Counted from the stretch's first letter, positions 15,778-24,900 are shown. The stretch is 64,000 bases of DNA from Akkermansiaceae bacterium (GCA_024233115.1 JACKQB010000005.1:496001-560000), one strand, 5' to 3'. Program-made: numbers and translations. Notes: generated by a model not told the origin, from the letters alone.

Positions 15778-17388
15778 TCAACGCTTTCTTAAATTTAAAT
15801 ACGTCTGGTAATTTGCTGATGACTTCAGCATATAGCTTCGCCCACTTACCACAAAGCCGTCTAAATTGTGATCTATCGTATACGTCGATAGATCAGCTAT
15901 GTTATTGATAAATCCTCTTCCGTTGAAATTCAGTGATGTATTGCATAGAACACCGTAACCAGTGCGTGCCTTGAACGAGCTAAGTAACTTATACAATATA
16001 TTGTTAGTCTTAGATGTCACGGTTTGAATCCGCGCCGACCCATTCACATGTGTCACCGCAGCAAGCTCATCTGTGGTAACCTGCTGTGTATATAGCATAA
16101 AAGGGCTCGAGTGATTGCAACCAAACCACCTTTCAGCATCTTCTTCGAGGCAGACGGGGGCAATCGGACGAAACTGTTCGCGCTGCTTAATCTCATTCAA
16201 CCTTACTCTCGTATTATCCTTAAATGGCGCAGCAAGAATCGAACGATTTCCTAGAGCGCGCGGTCCGATCTCATATTTTCCATTTACCCACCCAAGGATC
16301 AGGTTGCTGGCCAACATATCTGCAAGCATTGTATAATCCGTTTCATACTGATCAAACAAAGAGGCATCGAACTCGCCATCAGCTATAAACTCAAGACCAG
16401 AGTATACATCCCAGTCTATCTTGGGGTTCCCAGTGAAATAAAACTGTGCATCTATTGCCGTTCCTATCGCCGAACCTGAATCATTGGCGACAGGCGGCAC
16501 GAACACTTCCGAAAAAAGGTTGCTCTCTCTCCACTTCGTGTTCCAGTCACAATTTAAGCCGCACCCCCCCGTAATCAACAACGGCATCCCTCTTTCCATG
16601 TTCGCCTTGGCAAATTGATAAAAACGATCGAATATTCTATCACTCATAATCCCTGCGAAATTTCGGAACTCCAGGTCATCCAACCCTACGTTATAGTGGC
16701 GGTAATTTTTTAATACCTCACACTCATGCGGCTTGAGGTGCTGACAGTCCTGCATGAGAAACTCGATTATTTTCCGCTCTTCATCAGAGGGTTTACTTCT
16801 TTTTGAAAATGAAGCCAAAGCCATCAGTTTACCTGCATCAGAGAATCGGGAAAACTCTGCACTGCTAGTATCAAAATTTGGGTCAGCCAGACCATACAGT
16901 AGTGCGTATCGATGACCTGGTTCCGGCATAACATCAGCTACCTTAGTCACGTTCAACCCGGCATCTATTTTATAGAATGAGCCGATCACCCCCTCCCAAA
17001 GTAATACATAACATGGGGTACCTTTGGGAAGATTCGACATGCCAAAAGCACAGAGAAGGTGAGAACGCTCATGGGATGATGAGAAGTATTCAACCTTTTT
17101 CCCCAATAGGCGTTTTTGGCCAACAATAATGTCGCTTTTTTGGATTCCGTGGTATCCAGCTAACAAGTGCTGCTCGGATAGTAGTGCGTCGCTAGGCCAC
17201 CAACCTCCTCTACAAATTACATCAGGCACCTCTTTGAGTTCACCGAGAACACTGAACACATCAGGAACGGACAGAGGAGAGTGGCGATAATGAGAATGTT
17301 TCTCAGCCTCAATAGATGCCACTAAATGCCCATCCTCTAGATATGCGAACGCACCATCGTGACCTGGGTTGTATGATAGAATTTTCAT
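15778..17388 (-). CDS. NodU/CmcH-family O-carbamoyltransferase
   Basis: These enzymes move a carbamoyl group from carbamoyl phosphate, via a carbamoyl-adenylate, to a hydroxyl of a sugar or natural product. The 536-residue protein has the family's N-terminal Kae1-like signatures (YNPGHDGAFAYLEDG, SSHERSHLLCAF, ITGGCGLNCDWN). Its C-terminal signatures are GPRALGNRSILA, REQFRPIAPVC and NTSLNFNGRGFI. Length is slightly under the usual 550-600. It is the last gene of a leftward three-gene cassette, 33 bases after the GT25/GH16 fusion. The acceptor is therefore likely a surface or exported glycan; that is inference. Base composition is more AT-rich than the core region. Confidence 0.85.
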   Translation of the reverse strand: MKILSYNPGHDGAFAYLEDGHLVASIEAEKHSHYRHSPLSVPDVFSVLGELKEVPDVICRGGWWPSDALLSEQHLLAGYHGIQKSDIIVGQKRLLGKKVEYFSSSHERSHLLCAFGMSNLPKGTPCYVLLWEGVIGSFYKIDAGLNVTKVADVMPEPGHRYALLYGLADPNFDTSSAEFSRFSDAGKLMALASFSKRSKPSDEERKIIEFLMQDCQHLKPHECEVLKNYRHYNVGLDDLEFRNFAGIMSDRIFDRFYQFAKANMERGMPLLITGGCGLNCDWNTKWRESNLFSEVFVPPVANDSGSAIGTAIDAQFYFTGNPKIDWDVYSGLEFIADGEFDASLFDQYETDYTMLADMLASNLILGWVNGKYEIGPRALGNRSILAAPFKDNTRVRLNEIKQREQFRPIAPVCLEEDAERWFGCNHSSPFMLYTQQVTTDELAAVTHVNGSARIQTVTSKTNNILYKLLSSFKARTGYGVLCNTSLNFNGRGFINNIADLSTYTIDHNLDGFVVSGRSYMLKSSANYQTYLNLRKR

Positions 17389-17421
17389 ATTGTTATCTGA
17401 TTTGAAATATAATTGCCCAGC

Positions 17422-19623
17422 CTAACTCACCCGATGCCGATCAGCAAACTTGGGTTCATGATTAACAGCGTTCGCCTCAAGACGGATCGATCCTACTGTC
17501 GTAGTCGCAGGAAACCGCCGTTTATTGATCCGCCCGGCAAGTTTGACGGAGCGAGAAGGCCAACAGTTAACATGAAGTTTCATTGGGAGATGAGGGATTG
17601 GTGTAGGGTCCCAGATTACACGCCTATGAACAAGTTTATCGTCTACAAACCAGCGAATCTCATTCGGACTCCATTCAATGGCAAAACGATGACTTGCTCT
17701 GGATGCGTCAAACCCTAACTCAATATAACTTGGTGCACCTCTATAACCGTAGTCATAGTTTGCCCCTTCGCCCCCCGGGTTGTAGAATACATTGACTAAC
17801 AGGTGATTTGGACGATTACCCGCGATCTCGATATCTATTTCCTGTCTTGGAGAGTTGCGGTGTAGAAAGAACCCCGTGACAACCCCAGGCACATTTGATG
17901 CTTGTAAGGTTGCTTCAAATCTCCCAAACAAATATCGTTCACGACTGCATAATGAAGCGGCTGAGTAATCACGAACGCCCAGGGGCTCACCTTTAACTAA
18001 AAGCGCAGCACCAATTCCAGGCCTGAATGTGACGTTTGAGGGACGAAACAATGCCAAATTATCTGTGAATGTATCATTTCTCAGGTGCCAGCGTTTCGCA
18101 TCAAAACATGCTAAATCATCATTGATTCTGGTGTAATTATTAGCGTCCAACTGTTCATCATCTGTCGAGACCGCACTTATACCTTGCCACCGCTCATTTG
18201 ATTCTACTACCCATGGGGAAGTATCACGCTTAGGGCATTTGAGTTTTTTGGGCTTATCCGCTTTATTCGAATCTTCGAGAATCAGTCTTTGCCCAACGTC
18301 ATTCAGAACAGGAAATGAACAGGTAGGCGGCGCACATCTGAGGTGTTCGCATATTACGCGCCATCTATTCTGCTCATCAGGATGAATTACAGCGTAATCT
18401 GCACCGCTGAGGTCATGTTCAACACTGGGAGAAATATCATCCAAAGTCATTCCATTGGCTAAGGTAAGAATAAACTTTGCCTTCGGGTAGACATTTCGGA
18501 GCTCACCGACACAAGTGACCAAAGACCCTATGTTTGCATAGGCATCAAAAACCCGATCCTCCCTTCCCTCAAGAAGCCCTTCTAGCTCGGAAGTTGGTAT
18601 TGTCCGGAGATCACTGCAGCATCTATACCCTAACATGGACAGAGCCATTGCGAGCGATGATATGCCGGAGCCTTCTGTTCCAAATACAAACACAGGACCC
18701 TCAACTGGTTGGGCGTTGAACAAGGATGCACCTTCACTCGTGATCGCACCAATTGTAGTTAAAGCAGGAAGTATTGAATATGAGTTGGTAGATTTTGCAT
18801 CGCGCCGTTGACTAATAAGTGACCGCTTAAGCGCACATACGTCCAGAACCTCAAATTGCTGATTAATCCAAAGATCTATAGGGCCACGACAAGGAAGCAA
18901 CCGCAGGAGTTTCCTGGCACCGTCACGGGAAAGAACATATCCTGAAAGATGCCAGAGCCCACGCACCGGGCGGAATACATTACTTGAAAGAAAGGATTTT
19001 GGGGCACCGTGCTTCACTTCGAGATACGACACATACAGAACGTCAAAGTTACCCCTCTTGTCTCTCTCGGCCATGAGTTCAGTCCACGCCTGATCCAGAC
19101 ATTTTGTAAACCTGGCACGAAACCATACGTCATCTTCGAGAATAAGTACGAATTCATGAGTGCCTGCTGCAATCTTTCTCCAAACATCAATATGTGATCG
19201 TGCGATTGCAACCTCTGCTCGACTCATCCGAATTGGAGCAGTCAGCTCGAGGCGGTTAGGTAGAGTCAGTGGTTGAGGTTCTACGAATAGCTGATCTCCA
19301 AGCGTATAAAATGGATCAACGTCCGCATCCTTTGGTGGGGTTTGCGAAAATTTCTGCGCATCAACAGCGACATGCCGCTCAGTCAGACTCAAGATTTCAA
19401 CTCCCGATGAATCGGATATGTGTTTTAGCTCCTTCTTCATCGCAGACCAGCGACCTGGTTCTCGGTCTAGGTTGATGACATAGATTTTTTCAATGCCTGT
19501 ACTTTTTTCACCATCTTGGACACCGAATGTGAGGCATTTGCTCTTCGGCAAAAGCCTCCGAAGTGACTGCCAGAAACGGAACAAAAGTCTGACAACTGTT
19601 TGTGGAGGACGTGCCAAGTTCAT
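17422..19623 (-). CDS. Three-domain fusion: GT25 glycosyltransferase, P-loop sulfotransferase-like, GH16 glycosidase
   Basis: This 733-residue protein joins three modules. Residues ~44-270 are a GT25-type (LPS/procollagen) glycosyltransferase: KIYVINLDREPGRW at 46-59, RAEVAIARSHIDVW at 135-148 and the acidic LEDDV at 162-166. Residues ~309-450 hold a P-loop-like FGTEGSGISSLAMAL (314-328) followed by a sulfotransferase-like fold. Residues ~500-718 form a GH16 jelly roll with the catalytic EIDIE at 595-599 and HRFAIEWSPNEIRWFVDD. No signal peptide is evident. Its ATG overlaps the stop of the GT32 gene (TAATG), so translation is coupled. I know of no named family with this order. A role in building and trimming a sulfated or capsular glycan is inference. 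Confidence 0.75.
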   Translation of the reverse strand: MNLARPPQTVVRLLFRFWQSLRRLLPKSKCLTFGVQDGEKSTGIEKIYVINLDREPGRWSAMKKELKHISDSSGVEILSLTERHVAVDAQKFSQTPPKDADVDPFYTLGDQLFVEPQPLTLPNRLELTAPIRMSRAEVAIARSHIDVWRKIAAGTHEFVLILEDDVWFRARFTKCLDQAWTELMAERDKRGNFDVLYVSYLEVKHGAPKSFLSSNVFRPVRGLWHLSGYVLSRDGARKLLRLLPCRGPIDLWINQQFEVLDVCALKRSLISQRRDAKSTNSYSILPALTTIGAITSEGASLFNAQPVEGPVFVFGTEGSGISSLAMALSMLGYRCCSDLRTIPTSELEGLLEGREDRVFDAYANIGSLVTCVGELRNVYPKAKFILTLANGMTLDDISPSVEHDLSGADYAVIHPDEQNRWRVICEHLRCAPPTCSFPVLNDVGQRLILEDSNKADKPKKLKCPKRDTSPWVVESNERWQGISAVSTDDEQLDANNYTRINDDLACFDAKRWHLRNDTFTDNLALFRPSNVTFRPGIGAALLVKGEPLGVRDYSAASLCSRERYLFGRFEATLQASNVPGVVTGFFLHRNSPRQEIDIEIAGNRPNHLLVNVFYNPGGEGANYDYGYRGAPSYIELGFDASRASHRFAIEWSPNEIRWFVDDKLVHRRVIWDPTPIPHLPMKLHVNCWPSRSVKLAGRINKRRFPATTTVGSIRLEANAVNHEPKFADRHRVS

Positions 19624-20498
19624 TACTCTTCCTCACCACTGGAGGCTCGATACTCTTGTTGATTTGATAGCCTCCAGTTTCTCGTATCATTCCTGTAACT
19701 GAGTGGCCACTTACTGGTGGAAATTCTCTCCCAATCATGCAGGATTAGAAACACATCTTCTGGACTGCTATGATTATTGAGCACTTCGCATATGGATTGA
19801 GTTAGGATTCCGGGCCCAGTAGTTGCCTGGACTTCAGGCAACTCGCTTTTCGATTCTTGCTCAAGGGCCATCGTAGCATTTTGTAATACACGCTCTACAA
19901 TAGGATGATTGCGAGCTGCGATTAGAGGGGTGGTATTGAAATAAAAAATCCAACTTAATTCGCTTGCCCCTGGTTTGACGAATGCTGAAGGTGGAACCAT
20001 TTGATTTGTCGCAAGGTCATAGCAAAAAGGCTGGAGCTTCAATCGTCCATCAGTGAAGAGATGATCGATTGATTTTTCGTGATAGACATCATCTGCGTCA
20101 ACATAGAACCCCCCTTTCACAAAGATGAAGGCGTAACGAAAATAATCTGACTTCATCGAAGGGTGATAGCACTTGTCATATGCCTTTTCATACCTCGAAC
20201 CCAAATGTATCCGAATAAATTCCCTCGCGGAGCTGTCATCATAAATCTGCAGGTCAAATCCAGCCTGCTCAAGTTTTCTCCATGACTCCATACAACCCCT
20301 AACATCATGGGGTAGTCGATCAAGGTCATCCCAAAACTGCACAATGCTCCTTGGAGGAGGAGAGAGTAGTCCTGCATACTTACAAGTTGGCTCAATATGG
20401 CGATGGACTAATGCCCGAACAAAGTTAGATCGGTCACGATCACTCTTTCCTAAGGGATCTATTTCACTTGATTCGTGTTCATTCATGTGGCTGGTCAT
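19623..20498 (-). CDS. GT32-type glycosyltransferase with DxD motif
   Basis: The 291-residue product matches the OCH1/GT32-like sugar transferases that use a nucleotide sugar and a metal held by a DxD motif. Visible features are IVQFWDDLDRLP near residue 52, the MKSDYFRYAFIFVKGGFYVDADD block (~113-136, DxD = DAD) and TTGPGILTQSICEVL. There is no signal or membrane segment; it would act in the cytoplasm. It is the first gene of the leftward cassette and is coupled to the fusion gene by a TAATG overlap. A start at an internal ATG (codon 5) is also possible. Confidence 0.75.
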   Translation of the reverse strand: MTSHMNEHESSEIDPLGKSDRDRSNFVRALVHRHIEPTCKYAGLLSPPPRSIVQFWDDLDRLPHDVRGCMESWRKLEQAGFDLQIYDDSSAREFIRIHLGSRYEKAYDKCYHPSMKSDYFRYAFIFVKGGFYVDADDVYHEKSIDHLFTDGRLKLQPFCYDLATNQMVPPSAFVKPGASELSWIFYFNTTPLIAARNHPIVERVLQNATMALEQESKSELPEVQATTGPGILTQSICEVLNNHSSPEDVFLILHDWERISTSKWPLSYRNDTRNWRLSNQQEYRASSGEEE

Positions 20499-20817
20499 TG
20501 CATTTTTAGTCTCTTCAATCGAAAATCATTGCGCGCCATCCCTCTAATCAGGCTGCCCCAGTATATATCTATCAGCAACAAAGAACATATGAAATTCAAA
20601 GATTTAGACACAAGTCGACTCTTACATTTTTACATAGTCAGTGTCCATCCAGTATTTTGCTAGATGTAAACATAAACCCATGTAACGCGCTTATGGAGAA
20701 TTACAAATAGACATCATGTTAGATTGCTTAAAATCAGCGCAAACAACTTCACCGAACAATATATGTTTAGCTTCGATACAGCCAAATCAGGTAATGTAGA
20801 ATTTTGCACAGATTTAC
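20499..20817. other. AT-rich intergenic stretch, no gene seen
   Basis: This is the region between the leftward glycan cassette and the rightward HTH gene. It presumably holds the cassette promoter. I see no coding frame with recognisable content, no strong hairpin and no RNA gene. Confidence 0.5.
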
Positions 20818-20850
20818 GGTTTAAATTCGTAACCGGAGGACTCTTTTCAG
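20818..20850 (+). promoter_or_regulatory. Shared bipartite promoter-like motif, copy 2
   Basis: GGTTTAAATT (20818-20827), 13 bases, then CTCTTTTCAG (20841-20850). Upstream similarity to copy 1 extends further (GATTYACGG in both). The HTH gene starts 70 bases downstream at 20921, so the leader would be longer than for the other two copies. Confidence 0.55.
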
Positions 20851-20920
20851 CAGACACATTGCCAGCATCTTAAATCGCACACGCGGTGAACGATGTTTGA
20901 ACTTAAGCCTTCTATAAATC

Positions 20921-21109
20921 ATGCAAGAACTTCCAATCAAAACCGGCGAGAGACTGATCACCAAGCAAATGGTTGCAAAGCGCTTGTCCGTTTCGACTCG
21001 CACCGTGGATCGCATGACTAAGGAAGGCATTTTGAAGAAGGTGTATTTGAGGGACACTGTTCGCTTCCGTGAACACGATATTGATCAAATCGTGGCAAAT
21101 GGCATTTGA
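20921..21109 (+). CDS. Small excisionase/AlpA-like HTH protein
   Basis: The 62-residue product is a single winged HTH domain: LITKQMVAKRLSVSTRTVDR followed by the wing (ILKKVYLRDTVRFREHDIDQIV). This is the MerR-like fold of AlpA and excisionase proteins. It shares fold and upstream motif with the HTH gene at 15430, and the two bracket the glycan cassette. With an integrase gene 1.25 kb downstream it could act as its directionality factor; this is inference. Confidence 0.7.
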   Translation: MQELPIKTGERLITKQMVAKRLSVSTRTVDRMTKEGILKKVYLRDTVRFREHDIDQIVANGI

Positions 21110-21295
21110 TTTCAAATGCCTTAATAACTATTGTTAGAAGCTTTCTAAGGATTAACTCCCAATGTTGTTCTGGATCTTTGTTCCTGGGAATCTTCTCCTT
21201 ACCCAACATTTAGAAATCGCATATACTCTCACCAGCGGTATCATGAAGGCACTTGGAGCTTACAAACAATTAAACTCCCTGCACATGATTTCGTT

Positions 21296-21994
21296 ATGAG
21301 TAATATATCTGTCAACACAACATTCACTTTGTCTAATCTACCCATGGGAAGCCTTAAAAAGGCTTATGATGTGACACGCACATCATTAAGTGGAAAAGGT
21401 TGGACAGCTAAAATCAAAACCCGTTCTGAGGATCAGGATGGAGTTTCGGCTGATACACTTATTCCTAGCACCAATTTGACAAATATCCTCTCTTTCGAAT
21501 CTGGTCTAAAAGGAGTAACAATCAACCTATACCGCTATGAAGTCCGTAAAAACGACAGGAAAGAACTAATTGACCACGTATTCATTCAGCTTGAAAACTG
21601 GAGAGGGGAAAACGAACTCAACCTTTATATTGGGGCTCCGAATGTTGACCTGTGTAAAAAAATAGGTGCTATATTTGAGCGGGAGCTGCACCTTAAACGA
21701 AAGCCTGAACCGCCAAAACACCATGACAATAATCTTCAACTTCTTCACGAAAGGGCGGAACCAAAAGCCTCCAGCAACACGAGTCACACTGTCACCCAAC
21801 CTAATAGCTACCCAGAGGAAAAACCCAAACTACAATACCCTGACAAAATCACTCTGAATTGGCTGAGGGAACATGCACCTCTCTCGTTCTGGAAATGGCC
21901 GCTTATCGCCCTCTTTACAGCCTTTACGCTTGGCCTCAAGCTGGGTGAATATAAATGGGTTACACATGTTTGGAACAGAATTTGGCCGTTCTAG
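21296..21994 (+). CDS. Unknown protein with C-terminal membrane anchor
   Basis: The 232-residue product has an N-terminal beta-rich domain (~1-125; VNTTFTLSNLPMGSLKKAYD, TINLYRYEVRK, VFIQLENW). A polar, Pro/Asn/His-rich linker follows (~130-180), then one membrane segment near the C-terminus (FWKWPLIALFTAFTLGLKLG). There is no signal peptide. It would sit as a tail-anchored protein with the N-terminal domain in the cytoplasm. I do not recognise the family. It lies alone between the small HTH gene and the tRNA-Tyr fragment. Confidence 0.6.
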   Translation: MSNISVNTTFTLSNLPMGSLKKAYDVTRTSLSGKGWTAKIKTRSEDQDGVSADTLIPSTNLTNILSFESGLKGVTINLYRYEVRKNDRKELIDHVFIQLENWRGENELNLYIGAPNVDLCKKIGAIFERELHLKRKPEPPKHHDNNLQLLHERAEPKASSNTSHTVTQPNSYPEEKPKLQYPDKITLNWLREHAPLSFWKWPLIALFTAFTLGLKLGEYKWVTHVWNRIWPF

Positions 21995-22152
21995 CTATAG
22001 GCTAAATCTGTAACAAATGGTATTTTGATTAGCATCACCTTATCAAAACCGTCTGAGTAAATATAAAACTTTCAGAGCGCCAAATCAGGACAAATTCTGA
22101 CAAAAAAAGTGGTCATCTTATGGTCATCTTGCCTTATTCGCAGACAACAAAA

Positions 22153-22180
22153 AAGGAGTCACGAACTGGCGTAACTCCTT
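22153..22180 (-). terminator. Intrinsic terminator of the tRNA-Tyr locus
   Basis: On the minus strand AAGGAGTTACG and CGTGACTCCTT form an 11-base stem (one mismatch) around a short loop, followed by a run of six T. It lies 12 bases beyond the CCA end of the tRNA-Tyr fragment and would end its transcription. Its survival indicates the left side of the att site is the original chromosomal side. Confidence 0.8.
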
Positions 22181-22191
22181 GATTGTTAAAG

Positions 22192-22247
22192 TGGTGGGCA
22201 GGGCTGGATTCGAACCAGCGTACTCATACGAGAGCAGATTTACAGTC
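22192..22247 (-). tRNA. 3' part of a tRNA-Tyr gene (att site remnant)
   Basis: Read on the minus strand, the sequence begins at GACTGTAAATC (anticodon GTA, Tyr). It continues through the variable arm and the T arm (GGTTCGAATCC) to an encoded CCA, about 56 bases. The 5' half (acceptor strand, D arm, 5' anticodon stem) is missing: the bases before GACTGTAA do not pair with the 3' side. It cannot give a working tRNA. Such 3' fragments beside an integrase gene are the signature of an att junction. The intact tRNA-Tyr should lie at the far end of the element, outside this window. Confidence 0.85.
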
Positions 22248-22362
22248 GGTGAAATGCACTGTCATTGAATGTCTCAGTTTGTCTCGTCACGTCTAGCGAA
22301 ACGCCCCACAAGCCCTTATTTTGCTGAGGTTACAGCCGTTTCGGAGTATAATTATTACCGAC

Positions 22363-23685
22363 ATGAACGGACAATCCAAGACATCGCAGGTGCCACGAAA
22401 CTGCCCATCATCTGCCCATCATTCTTACAAGGGCGTATCCAGAACCAGTGTCATTTACTGGCGTGAAAGAGTGGAGCGCACGAAGAGCGCGAATGGAAAA
22501 GTGAATGCGGACTACAGCGTTCGCATCGTGTACAAAGCACGTCGTGTTAGATTTGCCCTGGAGACAGCAAATAGAAATGAAGCCGCGAGTAAGGCCGCTG
22601 ATATTTACAAGTATCTGACTGAGAACGGATGGGATGAGACGAACACCAAATATAAATCGCCTTCATCTCTGACATTTCAAAAACCTAAGGAGGCGACTGT
22701 GAGCGACTTGATCCAAGTCTCTAAGAAATACGCCACTGTGCGAGAACGCACCTTTGAAGGCTACACCAGAGCGCTCCGTAAAATCGTTGCGGACATCATG
22801 GAGGTGCGAAGTGATAAAAAACACCAGTTAGGTAGCTACACAGGCAATAAAGACTGGAAACAGGCTATCGACGATACCCCCTTGAGCGAAATAACTCCAC
22901 TGAAAGTTCAGGGATGGCGACAAGCATACATCAGCAAATCAGGCAAAGATGCTTCTGCAAAGCGCAAGGCAACAGTGACAACCAATAGCCTCATCAGGAA
23001 TGCCAAGGGATTCTTTTCAAAGAAACTATTACCATTTCTCAATGAGGAGCTAATCCTCCCTACTCCCCTGCCATTTGAAGGAGTGCAATCAGAAAAAACA
23101 GGATCAATTCGATATCACAGTAAAATTGACGCTCCCAAGCTGATGAGGGCAGCCCATCTGGAACTCAAAACCGAGCATCCCCAGGCATACACCGTTTTCC
23201 TGCTCGCCTTTGTCTGTGGCATGCGGGTTTCTGAAATAGACCATCTGTTATGGGACTCCATCGACCTGGATCAGGGATTACTCCATGTTCGCAGCACCAA
23301 ATACCACACTCTCAAAAGCGAGGATTCAGAAGGCATCCTGGATTTAAGTGATGAGATGTGCGAGCATCTAAAAAATTGTGTGAGTGCCGCCGACGACGAT
23401 TTTGTGATTGTCGTTGGGGAAAACGATACAGTTTTTTCCAGCTCCAAATACCGCTGTCAAAAGCATTTCAATAAGCTGATAGAGTGGCTTCGCAGTAAAG
23501 GAGTGAAAGCTCAGAAGCCCATTCACACACTTCGTAAAGAAGTCGGCTCCTTAGTCGCCGCGGAACAGGGTATTTTTGCCGCATCACGCTACCTGCGTCA
23601 CTCGAATATTCAAATCACCGCTGCGGTTTATCTTGATAAGAAAAACAAAGTTGTCCCTTCTATTGGGATTCGGTTGAGTGCCTAA
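22363..23685 (+). CDS. Tyrosine recombinase (site-specific integrase)
   Basis: The 440-residue protein has an N-terminal DNA-binding part (~20-110), a core-binding SAM-like domain (~115-245) and a C-terminal catalytic domain. The visible catalytic residues are Arg288 (GMRVSEIDHL), His388 and Arg391 (HTLRKEVG), His413 (RYLRHSNIQ) and the nucleophile Tyr423 (AAVYLDK). I take the ATG at 22363; an earlier ATG at 22321 lies too close to the att site. It reads away from the tRNA-Tyr fragment 115 bases to its left, so that tRNA is its likely target. The set looks intact. Confidence 0.9.
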   Translation: MNGQSKTSQVPRNCPSSAHHSYKGVSRTSVIYWRERVERTKSANGKVNADYSVRIVYKARRVRFALETANRNEAASKAADIYKYLTENGWDETNTKYKSPSSLTFQKPKEATVSDLIQVSKKYATVRERTFEGYTRALRKIVADIMEVRSDKKHQLGSYTGNKDWKQAIDDTPLSEITPLKVQGWRQAYISKSGKDASAKRKATVTTNSLIRNAKGFFSKKLLPFLNEELILPTPLPFEGVQSEKTGSIRYHSKIDAPKLMRAAHLELKTEHPQAYTVFLLAFVCGMRVSEIDHLLWDSIDLDQGLLHVRSTKYHTLKSEDSEGILDLSDEMCEHLKNCVSAADDDFVIVVGENDTVFSSSKYRCQKHFNKLIEWLRSKGVKAQKPIHTLRKEVGSLVAAEQGIFAASRYLRHSNIQITAAVYLDKKNKVVPSIGIRLSA

Positions 23686-23822
23686 AAATTTTGGCATTGC
23701 TCTTGAGTTAAACACCCCATCTAATCTTGAGGTTGAAGTCTACGTATTGTGAATTTATTCGGAATAGACTTGAGGTCTAATCCTCTTAGGAGTATCGTCG
23801 CACGCACTGATGTGACTGTATC

Positions 23823-24212
23823 ATGACTCTCGCAAAGAACATCATCACTGCTTTTCTAGCTCTGCTACTGGTTAATCCAGCCTGTTGCTGCGCTTTGAAT
23901 GGAGGTTGTTCGACTGATAAGGCAGAGGAAGTGCCTGTTCGCTCATGCTGTTCTGAATCATCTGAAGATCAAGATGGTGATAAAGAATCTCCCGCTGACG
24001 ATCACACATGCAAGTGTTCGATCAATAAGGATTACACTGAGCAGGGAAAAATCAATCTTCACAACCCAGTCTTTGCTCTCCTTCCCGAGCCCTCGGTGGT
24101 GACATTACCAGTCGATCCGTTTGTGCCCACACGTGCAGTAAACCTACCACGGGCAACACACGACCCTCCCGGAGTTTCGCTCCGCATCCTTTATTCGGTT
24201 TTCCGTCTTTGA
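23823..24212 (+). CDS. Exported Cys-rich protein heading the Cus-type cluster
   Basis: This 129-residue product has a signal peptide (~1-25, ending PACCCALNGG) and a cysteine-rich acidic middle (CCSESSEDQDGD, HTCKCS). It has a conserved-looking tail (PPGVSLRILYSVFRL). Two similarly built proteins precede the other RND systems (34497, 41186), and the RYSVF-type tail is shared with the 34497 product. I do not recognise a named family. A role in periplasmic metal capture or sensing is inferred from position and cysteine content. A 275-base gap follows, with inverted repeats but no gene. Confidence 0.6.
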   Translation: MTLAKNIITAFLALLLVNPACCCALNGGCSTDKAEEVPVRSCCSESSEDQDGDKESPADDHTCKCSINKDYTEQGKINLHNPVFALLPEPSVVTLPVDPFVPTRAVNLPRATHDPPGVSLRILYSVFRL

Positions 24213-24413
24213 TACACGGAACTTATCCGCATGCCTCTATGTGAACAGGCATCTCTGCGGATCTATGGATGACTGATGAGCAATCTGCTCGTCAATGTAT
24301 CTCATTAACGTCAAAGTGGCATATTGTGCCCACTTGCGTCAGCCATCCACGTGAGCCTCAGGACAAGTATGTCCACACAAAACAGGCTAACTAAGTTGCA
24401 GTCTAGCGCCTTC

Positions 24414-24450
24414 GTGCCCGCGTCTCTGCATTATTAAAAAAAACGGGCAC
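24414..24450 (+). promoter_or_regulatory. Inverted repeat before the Cus-type lipoprotein gene
   Basis: GTGCCCG (24414-24420) and CGGGCAC (24444-24450) are a perfect 7-bp pair separated by 23 AT-rich bases, 38 bases before the lipoprotein ATG. It could be an operator or an RNA stem. The rest of 24213-24487 shows only short imperfect repeats. Confidence 0.35.
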
Positions 24451-24487
24451 TCATTCCCAATATAATATCCAACCAAATACTAATTCC

Positions 24488-24835
24488 ATGAAACTAAAAA
24501 AATACATTCAGATAGGCGCAGTCCTTATTTCTGCACCACTCATCCTCGCGTCATGTGGGGAGAAAAAAGCCGATGAAAATACAGGCACAGCCACTACCGA
24601 AAACACTGAGGTCAAACCCTATCCACTTGATACCTGCATTGTCTCCGGCGAGGAGCTTGGGTCGATGGGTGAGCCTCATGTTTTTGTCCATGAAGGACAG
24701 GAAATTAAAATGTTCTGCGACAAGTGCGTGCCCAAGTTCGACAAGAACCCGGCCAAATACCTAGCCCTACTCAAGAAAGGGAAAACCAGCACTGATGGTC
24801 ACGATCATACCGATCACAGTGGACATAACCACTAA
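24488..24835 (+). CDS. Periplasmic lipoprotein with metal-binding (TRASH/YHS-like) domain
   Basis: The 115-residue product has a lipoprotein signal with lipobox LASC (Cys ~23). Its central segment is LDTCIVSGEELGSMG, then IKMFCDKCVPKF and DKNPAKYLALL, which resembles the short Cys-based heavy-metal domains found in copper resistance proteins. It ends with a His-rich tail (GHDHTDHSGHNH). It would sit on a membrane facing the periplasm and buffer or deliver Cu/Ag to the pump encoded just downstream. Confidence 0.7.
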   Translation: MKLKKYIQIGAVLISAPLILASCGEKKADENTGTATTENTEVKPYPLDTCIVSGEELGSMGEPHVFVHEGQEIKMFCDKCVPKFDKNPAKYLALLKKGKTSTDGHDHTDHSGHNH

Positions 24836-24900
24836 ACCCACAACGCAGTATCCGGGGAGCAAACTCTTCGGATACTGCAAACCTCTAATCTACTAAATTC

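Noticed and set aside
22192..22247. Functional tRNA-Tyr gene
   Set aside because: The 5' half is missing and the bases before the anticodon loop do not pair with the 3' stem.
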